Shown in pieces: positions 23,696 through 32,918 of a stretch of DNA of 64,000 bases (the stretch's first letter is position 1; each line of letters starts with the position of its first letter). The stretch covers positions 1 through 64,000 of the forward strand of contig NZ_JBGIYY010000007.1 of NCBI RefSeq assembly GCF_041380235.1. Direction: 5' to 3'. A model generated the notes under the pieces. The model made no database searches and was not told the DNA's origin. It was given only the letters and a program-made list of their open reading frames with translations. The position numbers and the translations under genes were made by a program. Source of the DNA: Glaciecola sp041380235. Its GTDB lineage: Bacteria > Pseudomonadota > Gammaproteobacteria > Enterobacterales > Alteromonadaceae.

Positions 23696-25546
23696 TTAAG
23701 ACGATTTGACCTTCGCAATATACGCTTCTACTCGCTTGTTCAGCAATGGCATAGGCATTACTCCTGCACCAATTAGCACTTCATGAAAATCTCTTATATC
23801 GAACTTTTCACCAAGAGCTTGCTTCGCTTGGTCGCGTAGATCGAGCATGGTATTCATACCAATTTTGTAGCTAAGCGCCTGCCCAGGTAATACAAAATAA
23901 CGCTCTACTTCGGTGATAATATCTAGTTCGGATATAGGGGTGTTTGTTGCAAAGTAATCGATAGCTTCTTGTCTTGTCCATTGTTTGTGATGAATGCCTG
24001 TGTCGACCACTAGGCGCACTGCTCGCCATAATTCACTTTGCAACCTACCGGCATTATAAAGGGGCTCTTCACTCATGCCCATCTCACTAGCAAGGCGCTC
24101 TGCGTATAAGGCCCAGCCTTCAGTGAACACTGCTAAACCGCCAAATTGACGCATTTTAGGCACGTTCTCAAATTCTTGGGTTCTGGCGATCTGAAAGTGA
24201 TGGCCGGGTACACCTTCATGAAAGGTAATACTGCGAAATACATACTTTTGTACGCTGGCCATGTCGGCTAAGTTAGCGTAGTAAATGCCAGGGCGAGTGC
24301 CATCTTGTGATGGGCGATTATAAAATGCGATGCTGGTAGAGTTTTCACGCCATGGTTCTACTCGTTTGACTTCAAACTCTGCTTTTGGAAGAGTATGAAA
24401 GTATTGATCGGCAATCGCAAAGATCTTATCGGTATCGTCTCTGGCCTGTTGTAAAAATGCCTCGCGGCCTTCATCTGTGTTTGGATAGTAGTTATTTGGG
24501 TCGTTTCGAATGAATTCAAAAAAGTCTTGGAGAGAACCCTCAAATTCGATAGTTTCCATTATCTCGCGCAGCTCAGCGTGAATGGTCTCAACGTCGGCTA
24601 AACCAATATTATGGACTTCTTCAGCACTTAGATCGAGAGTGGTGAAGCGTCGAACTCGCATATCATAGAAGTTTTTTCCATCGGGCAAAGCCCACACGCC
24701 GACATTTTTATCCTGCATACTTTGCTGCTTTAATGTCTCATCTAAAACTGCTTGATATCCTTCAGCGAAAGGCCCTTTGAGTGCATTGACAGCTTGCTCA
24801 ATAAGTGTGTCCTTTTCGCTTTGTAAAATGTCTAAGTCAGCCACTTTATCCTTAAAATCGCTATATAAAGGATGCATCGCTTCGCTGTTATCAAGCGGTT
24901 GACCTGCTAGCACGCTGCCAATGTCTTTGACCATGTCAGGAAAAGAAAATGCCGGCGGTATTACACCAATCTCGGCTCGGTCTTGCATGCGAGCGGTCAT
25001 GTCCATCATCAACGGCTTAATACCTTTGAGACGAGCGATATAGTTATTCGCATCCTCAACCGACTCAATCGTATGATTATTTTTTAATAGAGTAATTGGA
25101 CCCATATATTGGCCATAAAATTGGTCGGCTACATACACATGGCGATTAAACAGCATTTCGTTTATATCAGCTTCAAATTTGGCAAGTGCGATATCGTAGT
25201 TAAGCTGTCCTTCAGTGCTAAGCTTGCTGCGATCAAATGTGTCGACAAGCGCCGCTTGGTCGCTTTGCATTTGCGCGATCCTCTCAGCTCTCGCTGCATC
25301 GGAGTTGTCGGTCCATTTGTCGAGACCTCCCAAATCGATTCCCAGCACCGACTGATAGTTGGGACTTTGTTTAACGTTCCGGTCAAATATGTCATCTAAA
25401 AAAGTAACTAGTCGCGCATCCTCGGCTTGCTGCGCTGCTACTTGAGATGTCTGTTCAGTAGCAAGGCTTGTATTTTGGGGCTGGCTGCAGGCAGCCAAAC
25501 CTATACACATTGTTGCTATAGTTGCTAAGTATGTGAGTTTGTTCAT
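23696..25546 (-). CDS. DUF885 family lipoprotein, probable metallopeptidase
   Basis: A 616-residue protein with lipoprotein signal (MNKLTYLATIATMCIGLAACS, lipobox LAAC). The DUF885 domain fills the rest, with the hallmark ITFHEGVPGHHFQIA, a HExxxxHH-type metal site, and a downstream FTEGWALYAERL that should provide the third ligand Glu. Family members are thought to be peptidases acting outside the cytoplasm; activity on a given substrate is not known. ATG 25546 is preferred to GTG 25558, which lies in the AAGGTG ribosome site itself. It adds to the unusual number of exported peptidases in this window. Confidence 0.87.
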   Translation of the reverse strand: MNKLTYLATIATMCIGLAACSQPQNTSLATEQTSQVAAQQAEDARLVTFLDDIFDRNVKQSPNYQSVLGIDLGGLDKWTDNSDAARAERIAQMQSDQAALVDTFDRSKLSTEGQLNYDIALAKFEADINEMLFNRHVYVADQFYGQYMGPITLLKNNHTIESVEDANNYIARLKGIKPLMMDMTARMQDRAEIGVIPPAFSFPDMVKDIGSVLAGQPLDNSEAMHPLYSDFKDKVADLDILQSEKDTLIEQAVNALKGPFAEGYQAVLDETLKQQSMQDKNVGVWALPDGKNFYDMRVRRFTTLDLSAEEVHNIGLADVETIHAELREIMETIEFEGSLQDFFEFIRNDPNNYYPNTDEGREAFLQQARDDTDKIFAIADQYFHTLPKAEFEVKRVEPWRENSTSIAFYNRPSQDGTRPGIYYANLADMASVQKYVFRSITFHEGVPGHHFQIARTQEFENVPKMRQFGGLAVFTEGWALYAERLASEMGMSEEPLYNAGRLQSELWRAVRLVVDTGIHHKQWTRQEAIDYFATNTPISELDIITEVERYFVLPGQALSYKIGMNTMLDLRDQAKQALGEKFDIRDFHEVLIGAGVMPMPLLNKRVEAYIAKVKSS

Positions 25547-25785
25547 TGTATGTGTCACCTTATTTAGTTGTTATTTTGCACATGAACTTTTAATGCACCC
25601 CATACTACTTGATTAGCAGACAAAACCAAAGAGGCCTGAATCAACGTATAACAGCTAAAATTACATCGAGTTAAGGCGTAATAGGCACCACGCAATTGTT
25701 TAGATTCGAGTCTATTTAGTGATACGCAATTGTGCATAGGCCGCTAATGCCGTACTTATTTTAATTGCTACTTAAGAGAACACAT

Positions 25786-27429
25786 ATGTCTGCTGCCAGC
25801 ATAGATTTACCCGTCGATAAGCTCAAATATTGGACTGAGAACCACCCACAGCGCGAGGTGTTATTTCAGCCTAAAGATGGCAATGTTACGGCATTCACGT
25901 GGCAGCAAATCCATGACCAAGCAAATGCTGTAGCGAGTCAGTTAAAGGCGTTGGGTTATGTGCAAGGTGATAAAATTGCAATACTCTCTAAAAATTGTGC
26001 GCAGTGGTTTATTGCCGATTTTGCCTTAATGATCGGGGGCTATATCAGTATTCCGATTTACCCTACCGCAAATGCTGAAACTATAGAGTTTGTGTTGCAA
26101 CACGCTGAGTGCAAAGCTATTTTTATCGGTAAGCTAGATGACTTTGCAACTCAAGAGCCCGGCATAGTCTCAGGCGTTAAGCGCATTGATATGGGTTATC
26201 CAACCATGACGGTTGAGCACACTTGGCAGGACTGTATTTCATGTGAACTAGATGCTATTAAGGCGGATATTACACCTGATAGTGTGATGACTATATTATA
26301 CACATCAGGCAGCACCGGACAGCCAAAAGGAGCGATCCATTCTTATCGCAGCTTTGTTAATGTGGGGCTGCATTTGGGACAACGTGTGGGTACCACGCAA
26401 GATGATCGCTCCTTGTCATATTTGCCCTTAGCACACTGCACAGAGCGAGCCTATGTTGAATCGACGTTTTTGAGCTTTGGCGCACAAATTTATTTTGTAG
26501 AGTCTTTAGATACTTTCAGTCGTGATCTGCAGCGCTGCTCACCTACAGTATTTGGTTCAGTGCCAAGGTTATGGACCTTGTTTCAAAAAGGTGTGCTGCA
26601 AAAAATGCCGCAGAAAAAACTCGACCTGCTGTTAAAAATTCCATTTGTTAACTCAGCCGTGAAAAAGAAAATTAAAGCGGGTTTGGGATTGGGCGATGCA
26701 AAGGTATTTTTGAGTGGTTCTGCACCCATTTCTGAGAAGATTTTGGAGTGGTATCAAAAGTTGGATATCAATATTGGCGAAGGTTGGGGAATGACCGAAA
26801 CGTTTGCTGCGGGCACCACGCCTAAAATGGATAGACCGATAAAGTTTGGCACTATATCGCTGCCAACAGAAGGTGTTGAATTGCGTATTGCAGGAGACGG
26901 TGAAATTTTAATGAAGACCGACTCGAATATGCTTGGCTACTACAAAGACGATGCCAAAACACAAGAAACGCTGATCGATGGCTTCGTGCAAACTGGGGAC
27001 TTAGGGGAATTAGACGGAGAAGGTTATGTCAAAATTACGGGCCGTAAAAAGGATATTTTCAAAACTGAAAAAGGAAAATACGTTGCACCGGTGCCGATTG
27101 AAAAGCTATTTGCAGAAAACGAATATATTGAACAAATGTGTTTAATGGGCACAAGCTTAAAACAACCGGTATTGATTGTGAATTTAAGTCAGCATGCAAA
27201 AACGCAAAGCAAAGAGCTAATTACAGAGTCGCTTGAAGCAACCCTTCAACATGTAAACACATCATTAGAAAAGCATGAAACCGTAGGACATATCATTGTT
27301 GCAAATTCAGACTGGACGCCAGAGTCTGGCGAGCTAACGCCCACTTTAAAAGTAAAAAGGCATGTAATTGAAAAGGCGTTTTTAAGCCGAGCACAGCAGA
27401 GCCACACTTATAAAGTCGATTTTATGTGA
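25786..27429 (+). CDS. Long-chain acyl-CoA synthetase (AMP-binding)
   Basis: A 547-residue AMP-forming ligase. Motifs: the phosphate loop ILYTSGSTGQPKGAIHS (P-loop-like A3), LPLAHCTERAYVES, the adenine-contacting GEGWGMTETFA, the TGDLGELDGEGYVKITGRKKDIFKT hinge region (key residues TGD and GRKKD) and KGKYVAP. This is the long-chain fatty acyl-CoA synthetase type (like eukaryotic ACSL and bacterial FAA15 proteins) rather than FadD. It activates fatty acids for breakdown or lipid synthesis. ATG 25786 (GAGA upstream) is used; an in-frame TTG lies seven codons before. Single gene, divergent from the DUF885 gene. Confidence 0.9.
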   Translation: MSAASIDLPVDKLKYWTENHPQREVLFQPKDGNVTAFTWQQIHDQANAVASQLKALGYVQGDKIAILSKNCAQWFIADFALMIGGYISIPIYPTANAETIEFVLQHAECKAIFIGKLDDFATQEPGIVSGVKRIDMGYPTMTVEHTWQDCISCELDAIKADITPDSVMTILYTSGSTGQPKGAIHSYRSFVNVGLHLGQRVGTTQDDRSLSYLPLAHCTERAYVESTFLSFGAQIYFVESLDTFSRDLQRCSPTVFGSVPRLWTLFQKGVLQKMPQKKLDLLLKIPFVNSAVKKKIKAGLGLGDAKVFLSGSAPISEKILEWYQKLDINIGEGWGMTETFAAGTTPKMDRPIKFGTISLPTEGVELRIAGDGEILMKTDSNMLGYYKDDAKTQETLIDGFVQTGDLGELDGEGYVKITGRKKDIFKTEKGKYVAPVPIEKLFAENEYIEQMCLMGTSLKQPVLIVNLSQHAKTQSKELITESLEATLQHVNTSLEKHETVGHIIVANSDWTPESGELTPTLKVKRHVIEKAFLSRAQQSHTYKVDFM

Positions 27430-27533
27430 ATGCTGACACCCCATATTAAATTGCTTATTTCGAGCAATGTTATTATGAAAGTGCCAAATCAAGCTATCAA
27501 AGTAAAACTCACCATCCTTTATGTAAAGCACGC

Positions 27534-27566
27534 TTGACATCTCATGCAAGGAGAGTATGCTCTCTT
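27534..27566 (+). promoter_or_regulatory. Probable promoter and overlapping operator for the membrane protein/XRE pair
   Basis: TTGACA (27534-27539), 16 bases, then TATGCT (27556-27561) is a good sigma-70 promoter. An inverted repeat GAGAG-TATG-CTCTC (27551-27564) overlaps the -10 box, the place for repression, probably by the XRE regulator of the same operon. Confidence 0.55.
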
Positions 27567-27609
27567 GAAAGTAAAGTAAACCATACATTATATCAAGGTG
27601 AGTATACAA

Positions 27610-28032
27610 ATGAGCAATCTAAATATGTCTGATAATAATCTCAAAAATCGTATGAAAAAAAGTGCATTTCAATTGATGATCTGGACCAGTGCATGGGTCA
27701 TCAGTTTGGCCCTTGTCGCATTTGGACCCAAATTTATTTGGGATTTCAATACCGCGGCTACGACTGTTGCCATTTGCGTCAATGTGTTAATGGGTATGCA
27801 AATGATCATCGCCAATAAACGGCATCTAGAAGATATGGATGAAATGCAACGTAAAATCCAATTTAACGCTATGGCGATTTCTTTGGGCACCAGCATGGTG
27901 TTTGGTGCTGTTTATGGCTTGTTAGAGACGGTTAAAATAATCAGCCATGCGCCTAACCCGTCTAACATATTGTTTGTTATGGGTATCAGTTACGGCATTG
28001 CAATATTTTTCAATTATAGGAAATATCTATGA
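27610..28032 (+). CDS. Four-TM inner-membrane protein
   Basis: A 140-residue protein with four hydrophobic helices (LMIWTSAWVISLALVAFGP, ATTVAICVNVLMGMQMIIA, MAISLGTSMVFGAVYGLL, ILFVMGISYGIAIFFNY) and a cytoplasmic loop NKRHLEDMDEMQRKIQ. Such proteins are frequently coupled to a small XRE-type regulator in gammaproteobacteria; their function is unknown. The stop codon overlaps the start of the XRE gene (ATGA), so translation is coupled. ATG 27610 is used; GTG 27598 is inside the AAGGTG ribosome site. Confidence 0.75.
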   Translation: MSNLNMSDNNLKNRMKKSAFQLMIWTSAWVISLALVAFGPKFIWDFNTAATTVAICVNVLMGMQMIIANKRHLEDMDEMQRKIQFNAMAISLGTSMVFGAVYGLLETVKIISHAPNPSNILFVMGISYGIAIFFNYRKYL

Positions 28033-28226
28033 AGAATAGGCTTAAAGTATTGCGCGCTGAACGCGATTGGACACAAGCCGATTTAGCCGATGCGCTTGAT
28101 GTAACTCGGCAAACCATCAATGCTATCGAAAAGGGTAAGTTTGACCCAAGCTTACCGCTCGCATTTAAAGCAGCAAGATTATTCAAAATGCCAATCGAAG
28201 ATATTTTTGATGACGAGCAAGGATGA
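28029..28226 (+). CDS. XRE-family transcriptional regulator (65 aa)
   Basis: A short Cro/C1-type helix-turn-helix protein: RLKVLRAERDWTQADLADAL, then the recognition helix VTRQTINAIEKGKFDPSL and the end PIEDIFDDEQG, typical of the small YgiT/HTH_3 regulators with a NxIEKGKxDPSLxLAFKxA signature. It has no other domain. It overlaps the 4-TM gene by 4 bp and very probably represses its own operon through the palindrome at 27551-27564. The pair could sense a membrane-related signal. Confidence 0.88.
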   Translation: MKNRLKVLRAERDWTQADLADALDVTRQTINAIEKGKFDPSLPLAFKAARLFKMPIEDIFDDEQG

Positions 28227-28337
28227 AATGACAGAAGAGCAGCGGGTGGAATAGAGTACCGTGGATGACAATAAATGGTATGTGTAAGTCGAGCGAGACT
28301 TTGGATTAAAAGCCAGATAGCTAAACCTTGTTTCAAG

Positions 28338-28376
28338 CCGCACACAATATTGCTTTGATGTTAAAACGGTGTGCGG
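28338..28376. repeat. 8-bp inverted repeat upstream of S9 peptidase
   Basis: CCGCACAC (28338-28345) and GTGTGCGG (28369-28376) frame 23 bases in the gap between the XRE gene and the S9 peptidase. May be an operator or a terminator for the XRE operon; no U run. Confidence 0.35.
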
Positions 28377-28415
28377 TAAGGTAGCGCCTGATTATCTAAT
28401 AATGTTGGTTTTATC

Positions 28416-30374
28416 ATGAATATAAAGTCACTTGCCACATATTGCTGTTGGCTTGCATTAGTTACGTTTGTCAGTGCATCAGTTTTCGCCGACGACCATG
28501 ACGCAAAGCACTCTGAAAAGCACATCACACCTGAAGATTTATGGCAGCTTAAGCGCATTAGCCCCATCGGTCTTGACCACTCTCGCAGCCATGTATTTTA
28601 CCGCGTCACCATACCGAATATCGAAAACAATGGCTTTGATAGTAAGGTCTATAAAGTGTCGATAAATGGCGGGCATAGCCAATTAGTTGAGAGCTATCAA
28701 GGCTTGGTGCCTGATAAGAATCTATCTCCCGATGGTACAAAAAAGTTGTTTCATGAAGCGGTTAAAATAGACGCAGTTTTAGGTACCGACCGCTACCAAC
28801 ACTTAACGGCATCAGATGCCTACGTGTTTGATGACTTAAATTATCGCCACTGGGATACGTGGAACGACGGTAGTTTTAAACATGTGTTTTATCAAGACTT
28901 AGTCAGCGAAGAAAAAACCGACATCATGCTCAACCAGCCATACTCTTCGCCGCAATCTCCCTTTGGTGGTGACGAAGACTACATATGGGGCCCAGAAGGC
29001 AAGCATATATATTATGTGAGCAAAAAAGTGCAGGGCGTGGAATACGTTACCAGCACTAACACCGACATCTATCGTTACAGCCTTGCAAGCAAAGAAACAG
29101 TCAATTTGACTGCAGATAATCCTGGCTATGATAAGGAGCCTGCCTTTTCATCTAAAGGGCAACTAGCTTGGTTACGCATGAAAACGCCAGGTTATGAGGC
29201 CGATAAAAACGACATTATGATCATGGTCGGCAACACGCCCGTGAATATTACTGGCCATTGGGATGAAAGTGTACAAAGCTTTTTGTGGAGCAATGATGCG
29301 AGCCGAATTTATTTTACGGCTGCCACTGCTGGCACCATTCAGTTATTTCAGGTTTCACTGCCTAATAAATTAAGCGCTAAAACTGATAGCAAAGCGTTTG
29401 CAATAGAACAACTCACCCAAGGTCAATTTGACGTTAACAGCATAGTGGCTGAAGTAGATGGTAAGTTGATAGTAACGCGCAATAGCATGAATGCCGCAAG
29501 AGAGATTTATACGTATCATTTAAAAGAAAAATCCTTGCAGGCGCTTACCACAGTCAATGATGCGTTTTATGCTTCTAAAGAGCTACCCACCGTTAAGAAA
29601 CGTACGGTGAAGACGAAAGACGGTCAAGATATGTTGGTGTGGGTAATTTATCCTCCAGGGTTTGATGAAAGCAAAAAGTATCCAACGCTCCTTTATGCCC
29701 AAGGTGGTCCGCAGTCTCCCTTATCGCAGTTCTATTCCTTTCGCTGGAACTTTCAATTGATGGCGTCGCAAGGTTATATCGTGGTTGCCCCTAACCGTCG
29801 TGGCATGCCCGGTCATGGCGTAGCGTGGAATGAAGCGATTAGCAAAGACTGGGGCGGTGGCGCCATGCAAGACTATCTCGATGCTATTGACGATATCTCT
29901 GAAGAATCGTACGTTGATAATGAGCGACTTGGTATGATTGGTGCGAGCTTTGGGGGGTACTCGGTATTTTATTTGGCGGGTCATCATGACAAACGCTTCA
30001 AAACCTTTATTTCACATGATGGTGTTTTTGATTTCAGGAGTATGTACGGCACCACCGAAGAGCTGTTTTTTGTGAACCACGATATAGGCGGGCCATACTG
30101 GGACAAAGACAACGCCGCCGCACAAAAGTCTTACACAGACTTCAATCCAAGTAACTTTGTGCAAAACTGGGATACACCAATGCTGGTGATCCACGGGGGT
30201 AAAGATTACCGAGTGCCAATCGGGCAGGGCATTCAAGCCTTTCAAGCCGCACGTTTGCTGGGCCTTAAAAGCCGCTTGCTGTATTTCCCAGAAGAAAACC
30301 ACTGGGTGCTGACTCCGCAAAACGGCCTAGTTTGGCAGCATGAGTTTTTTAAGTGGTTAAAAGAAACATTATAG
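28416..30374 (+). CDS. S9 family (prolyl oligopeptidase-type) peptidase, exported
   Basis: A 652-residue protein with a signal peptide (ending SVFADD), an N-terminal beta-propeller (to ~400) and a C-terminal alpha/beta hydrolase domain. The catalytic triad is visible: Ser in GASFGGYSVFYLAG, Asp in GGKDYRVP and His in EENHWVL; YAQGGPQSPLSQFYSFRWN and the NRRGMPGHGVAWNEAI segment are typical of the acylaminoacyl-peptidase/DPP group. It should hydrolyse short peptides, probably in the periplasm. Family length is normal. The ribosome site is weak. Confidence 0.92.
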   Translation: MNIKSLATYCCWLALVTFVSASVFADDHDAKHSEKHITPEDLWQLKRISPIGLDHSRSHVFYRVTIPNIENNGFDSKVYKVSINGGHSQLVESYQGLVPDKNLSPDGTKKLFHEAVKIDAVLGTDRYQHLTASDAYVFDDLNYRHWDTWNDGSFKHVFYQDLVSEEKTDIMLNQPYSSPQSPFGGDEDYIWGPEGKHIYYVSKKVQGVEYVTSTNTDIYRYSLASKETVNLTADNPGYDKEPAFSSKGQLAWLRMKTPGYEADKNDIMIMVGNTPVNITGHWDESVQSFLWSNDASRIYFTAATAGTIQLFQVSLPNKLSAKTDSKAFAIEQLTQGQFDVNSIVAEVDGKLIVTRNSMNAAREIYTYHLKEKSLQALTTVNDAFYASKELPTVKKRTVKTKDGQDMLVWVIYPPGFDESKKYPTLLYAQGGPQSPLSQFYSFRWNFQLMASQGYIVVAPNRRGMPGHGVAWNEAISKDWGGGAMQDYLDAIDDISEESYVDNERLGMIGASFGGYSVFYLAGHHDKRFKTFISHDGVFDFRSMYGTTEELFFVNHDIGGPYWDKDNAAAQKSYTDFNPSNFVQNWDTPMLVIHGGKDYRVPIGQGIQAFQAARLLGLKSRLLYFPEENHWVLTPQNGLVWQHEFFKWLKETL

Positions 30375-30384
30375 TTTTTATTGG

Positions 30385-30407
30385 GCGCACCCTGTTATCG
30401 GGTGCGC
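30385..30407. terminator. Hairpin after S9 peptidase gene
   Basis: GCGCACCC and GGGTGCGC form an 8-bp stem around 7 bases just after the stop codon. There is no U run directly after, so termination efficiency is uncertain. Confidence 0.5.
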
Positions 30408-30591
30408 GCCAGTTAATTACTGCATAAACTGCAAATGATTTTTAAAAAGCTGAGTTAAACAGCGTTGACTTATATGCAAATGAGCAGTTTGTTCATCAAT
30501 TCATACGTTCGTGAAATGAGCATTAAAATCAAGTTTTTGAGGTTTAGTATGGCAACATCAAGACGAGCTATTTTTGTTGCCGAACTTACTA

Positions 30592-31599
30592 TCAAAACTT
30601 TGCGCGCCTTCTCATGCTTATACCCAAAAATGACAACAATACCAAACTTGCTATAGATGGCGCACTAACAGGGGTGACTGGTGTCCCAACAAACATCTGT
30701 GCATAATCGAATCCTCCACCCGACTGCACCACATACTCAGGCAACCAATTCCCATTGGCGTCAAATACGCTGGCACGAGTGATAATTGTATTGCTCAAGT
30801 CATTTGTCATCCTTAAATCAATTGAACCGGCATCTATGCCCTCTATTTCAACATTGAACAATTCACTGTAAGTCCAATCAAAAAATATAGCAGAGCCCTT
30901 CCACAAAAGATCTTCAAACACAACACTAGCATTCAAATTGGCGAATTCGTCTACGTTGCTGCCAAATACGCCGTTTGAATGGTAACTTGAGGTACTCTCG
31001 ACTTGCCATTCTTCACTCGCTTGTGCCCGAGAATTCGCAATACGCGAAAAAAACGAAGAATCTGTAAAATAATTGGCTGTTGTTGCGCCACCTTGGCTTG
31101 GGTCCAGATAGTTTACGGTATTGAATAAGTCGCCCGTTAAATCGACTTGAAAACGCACATACAGATTCGTGGGAACAGGATCCTGACTGGGCACGAGACG
31201 GCGCACCGTGATGGTGTCATCGTAAGAGATAGTGCTTTGCATATCGACGTTTAAGTCTGTAAAACTAGGACTATTCATAAAATCGTGTTTTATGCTCAAA
31301 TCTGCGTAGGTCTTGAGTCTGCCCTGATCAATGTTTACTTGCCAAAATGCAGAGGCATTATCAATGCCTTTGTCAGCCAGTTCGAAATCAAACTCAGAGG
31401 TACCACCGGTATTACTGCCATTATAAGAGGTGCTTAAATCTTTGCGTGGATCCGGCACGTTTGGGGGATTCAAAGGAATGTATTTACCGCTGACATTGAC
31501 ACTTTGGTTAGATGTAATTACCAGAGCAGCATTTGACACGCTGATGACGCTCAAAAACAAAAAAGCGAGATAGAGGGTTTTGTAGCTTATGATTTTCAT
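30592..31599 (-). CDS. Exported protein with PEP-CTERM-like tail (335 aa)
   Basis: A signal peptide (MKIISYKTLYLAFLFLSVISVSNA) precedes a beta-rich mature domain with many Ser, Asn, Asp and aromatic residues and no Cys. The last 25 residues, VSAPSIASL then a hydrophobic helix and the basic RRRAKF, form a PEP-CTERM-like sorting signal with SAP in place of PEP. Such proteins are processed by an exosortase and are often surface or matrix proteins. Start is ATG 31599 with AAGGA seven bases before; a TTG two codons upstream is too close to that site. No domain recognised; similar tail in the protein at 2230-2796. Confidence 0.65.
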   Translation of the reverse strand: MKIISYKTLYLAFLFLSVISVSNAALVITSNQSVNVSGKYIPLNPPNVPDPRKDLSTSYNGSNTGGTSEFDFELADKGIDNASAFWQVNIDQGRLKTYADLSIKHDFMNSPSFTDLNVDMQSTISYDDTITVRRLVPSQDPVPTNLYVRFQVDLTGDLFNTVNYLDPSQGGATTANYFTDSSFFSRIANSRAQASEEWQVESTSSYHSNGVFGSNVDEFANLNASVVFEDLLWKGSAIFFDWTYSELFNVEIEGIDAGSIDLRMTNDLSNTIITRASVFDANGNWLPEYVVQSGGGFDYAQMFVGTPVTPVSAPSIASLVLLSFLGISMRRRAKF

Positions 31600-31646
31600 T
31601 TTCAAATCCTTTTAATATCTAAATTTTTACTTTAGTGAGATTAAAA

Positions 31647-31811
31647 CTAGTCAACAAAAATGGCGCATTGTCTTTTTTGATTGACTCCTATATTTGAATA
31701 ACGAAAAACACCTAAAAAAACGGACATTTTTTGTAAGAAAGGCCTAAGAACAGCCAACCCATTGGGAATAGCTTGGCCTTTCACATGTTGTTGAATACGA
31801 CGCAGGATCAT
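31647..31811 (-). pseudogene. Truncated tandem copy of the DUF6090 gene
   Basis: The frame starting at ATG 31811 begins MILRRIQQHVKGQ, nearly the same as the start of the intact neighbour (MILRRITKHVKDQ), and overlaps its stop in the same ATGA-style arrangement. After 13 codons the similarity ends and the frame continues with unrelated sequence for about 40 codons. This is best read as the first part of a second DUF6090 gene whose remainder was deleted. Confidence 0.6.
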
Positions 31812-32590
31812 GGGCTTACTTCTTCATCTTCTAAATAATAGAGGGTGATAGGTTTAACACAAGAGCCGTAGATTTCTTGGCGGCTCTGATATTCCTGTGC
31901 GAGTGACTCGCGTAATGCCGGCTTGTCATTTTCATCAACAACAAGGCCAATGGCTTCTATTTGCCAAACAACCTGGCCTGCTATTGCTTCCATCAAAAAA
32001 CTTTTTTCATCTAACTCTGAAATTATGTCGAAGTAGCGCAAGCGTTCGCTTTTAGATAGTTCAATGTTTTGTCCTAGTACTTTAAAGCGTGCTTGTAATG
32101 TTTGTATTTCACCTTCAAGCGTTTCGAGGTCTAAAGTTTGTTTAAACATTACATCAATTTGATTTTTGCGATCGTTATCCATCAAATTAAAGGTGCCGCG
32201 GGCCAGTTCGGCATTCCAAACGCGTGAACCCCAAATTCGGCTCGGCGAGCGTAAAACGGGTTTGAAAGCGCGTTGCGATGAGTTTTGGTCATCGCGAAAA
32301 AATGGTGTCCAAGATTCATCAAATGCTAGGAGTTGTTCATCCAAATTACGCAACTGCTCAATCCTGCAATCACTAAAAGCCACACGCTCTTTTGCGAAGA
32401 AGTAATTATTGCTTAAATCAATTTGCAAGGCAGATACCGCTCTAGCTAGTTCTTTAAGCCCTTGGCGCTCTTCACTCCAATTAGTGATTTGAAAGGCAAT
32501 GAGAATACCGGCAACAACAATGACGAAATCAATGCCAACGGCAAACCAGTTCTGATCTTTAACATGTTTTGTGATGCGGCGTAAGATCAT
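31808..32590 (-). CDS. DUF6090-like single-TM protein (260 aa)
   Basis: The N-terminus MILRRITKHVKDQNWFAVGIDFVIVVAGILIAFQITNW has the pattern of DUF6090 proteins: a short basic segment, one membrane helix (about 17-35) and the conserved NWSEER. The remainder is helical, with likely coiled-coil parts, presumably in the periplasm. Function unknown. Its start codon overlaps the stop of a 50-residue gene upstream (ATGA), so the two are translationally coupled. A truncated tandem copy follows downstream, showing that the locus once had more copies. Confidence 0.7.
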   Translation of the reverse strand: MILRRITKHVKDQNWFAVGIDFVIVVAGILIAFQITNWSEERQGLKELARAVSALQIDLSNNYFFAKERVAFSDCRIEQLRNLDEQLLAFDESWTPFFRDDQNSSQRAFKPVLRSPSRIWGSRVWNAELARGTFNLMDNDRKNQIDVMFKQTLDLETLEGEIQTLQARFKVLGQNIELSKSERLRYFDIISELDEKSFLMEAIAGQVVWQIEAIGLVVDENDKPALRESLAQEYQSRQEIYGSCVKPITLYYLEDEEVSP

Positions 32591-32739
32591 GGGTTTGAAT
32601 CCTCTAACATAAGTGTAAGATTAACATTAGGAAGAGTAATCGGTGCAAAGCAATCTCCATAGGCAAGGGGATCATTCGCGTTTGCAACACGTAAACGGTC
32701 ATAAAATTCAGACAAAGTGTCAGGTGCTATTTTCACCAT
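32587..32739 (-). CDS. Small protein (50 aa) translationally coupled to DUF6090 gene
   Basis: ATG 32739 with the strong ribosome site AGGAG opens a 50-codon frame (starting MVKIAPDTLSEFYDRLRVAN, ending MLEDSNP) whose TGA overlaps the DUF6090 start by 4 bp. The sequence is acidic, with one Cys, and has no signal peptide. No family is recognised. Ribosome site and coupled stop/start argue that this is a real gene. Confidence 0.6.
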   Translation of the reverse strand: MVKIAPDTLSEFYDRLRVANANDPLAYGDCFAPITLPNVNLTLMLEDSNP

Positions 32740-32918
32740 TGTTCTCCTTTGTTAATGAGGAATAAAAGTCAATATTTTGGACACCGTACACGCTACATGT
32801 GAGGGCGTTCTAGCACAATAGCCAAATATTTTATTAACGCTTTATTAACGCTCTATGGATTCTGTTACCCTATCATTGCGTGTATGCTGTTAGAAATTCA
32901 AGAAAAATGTGTATTTGA

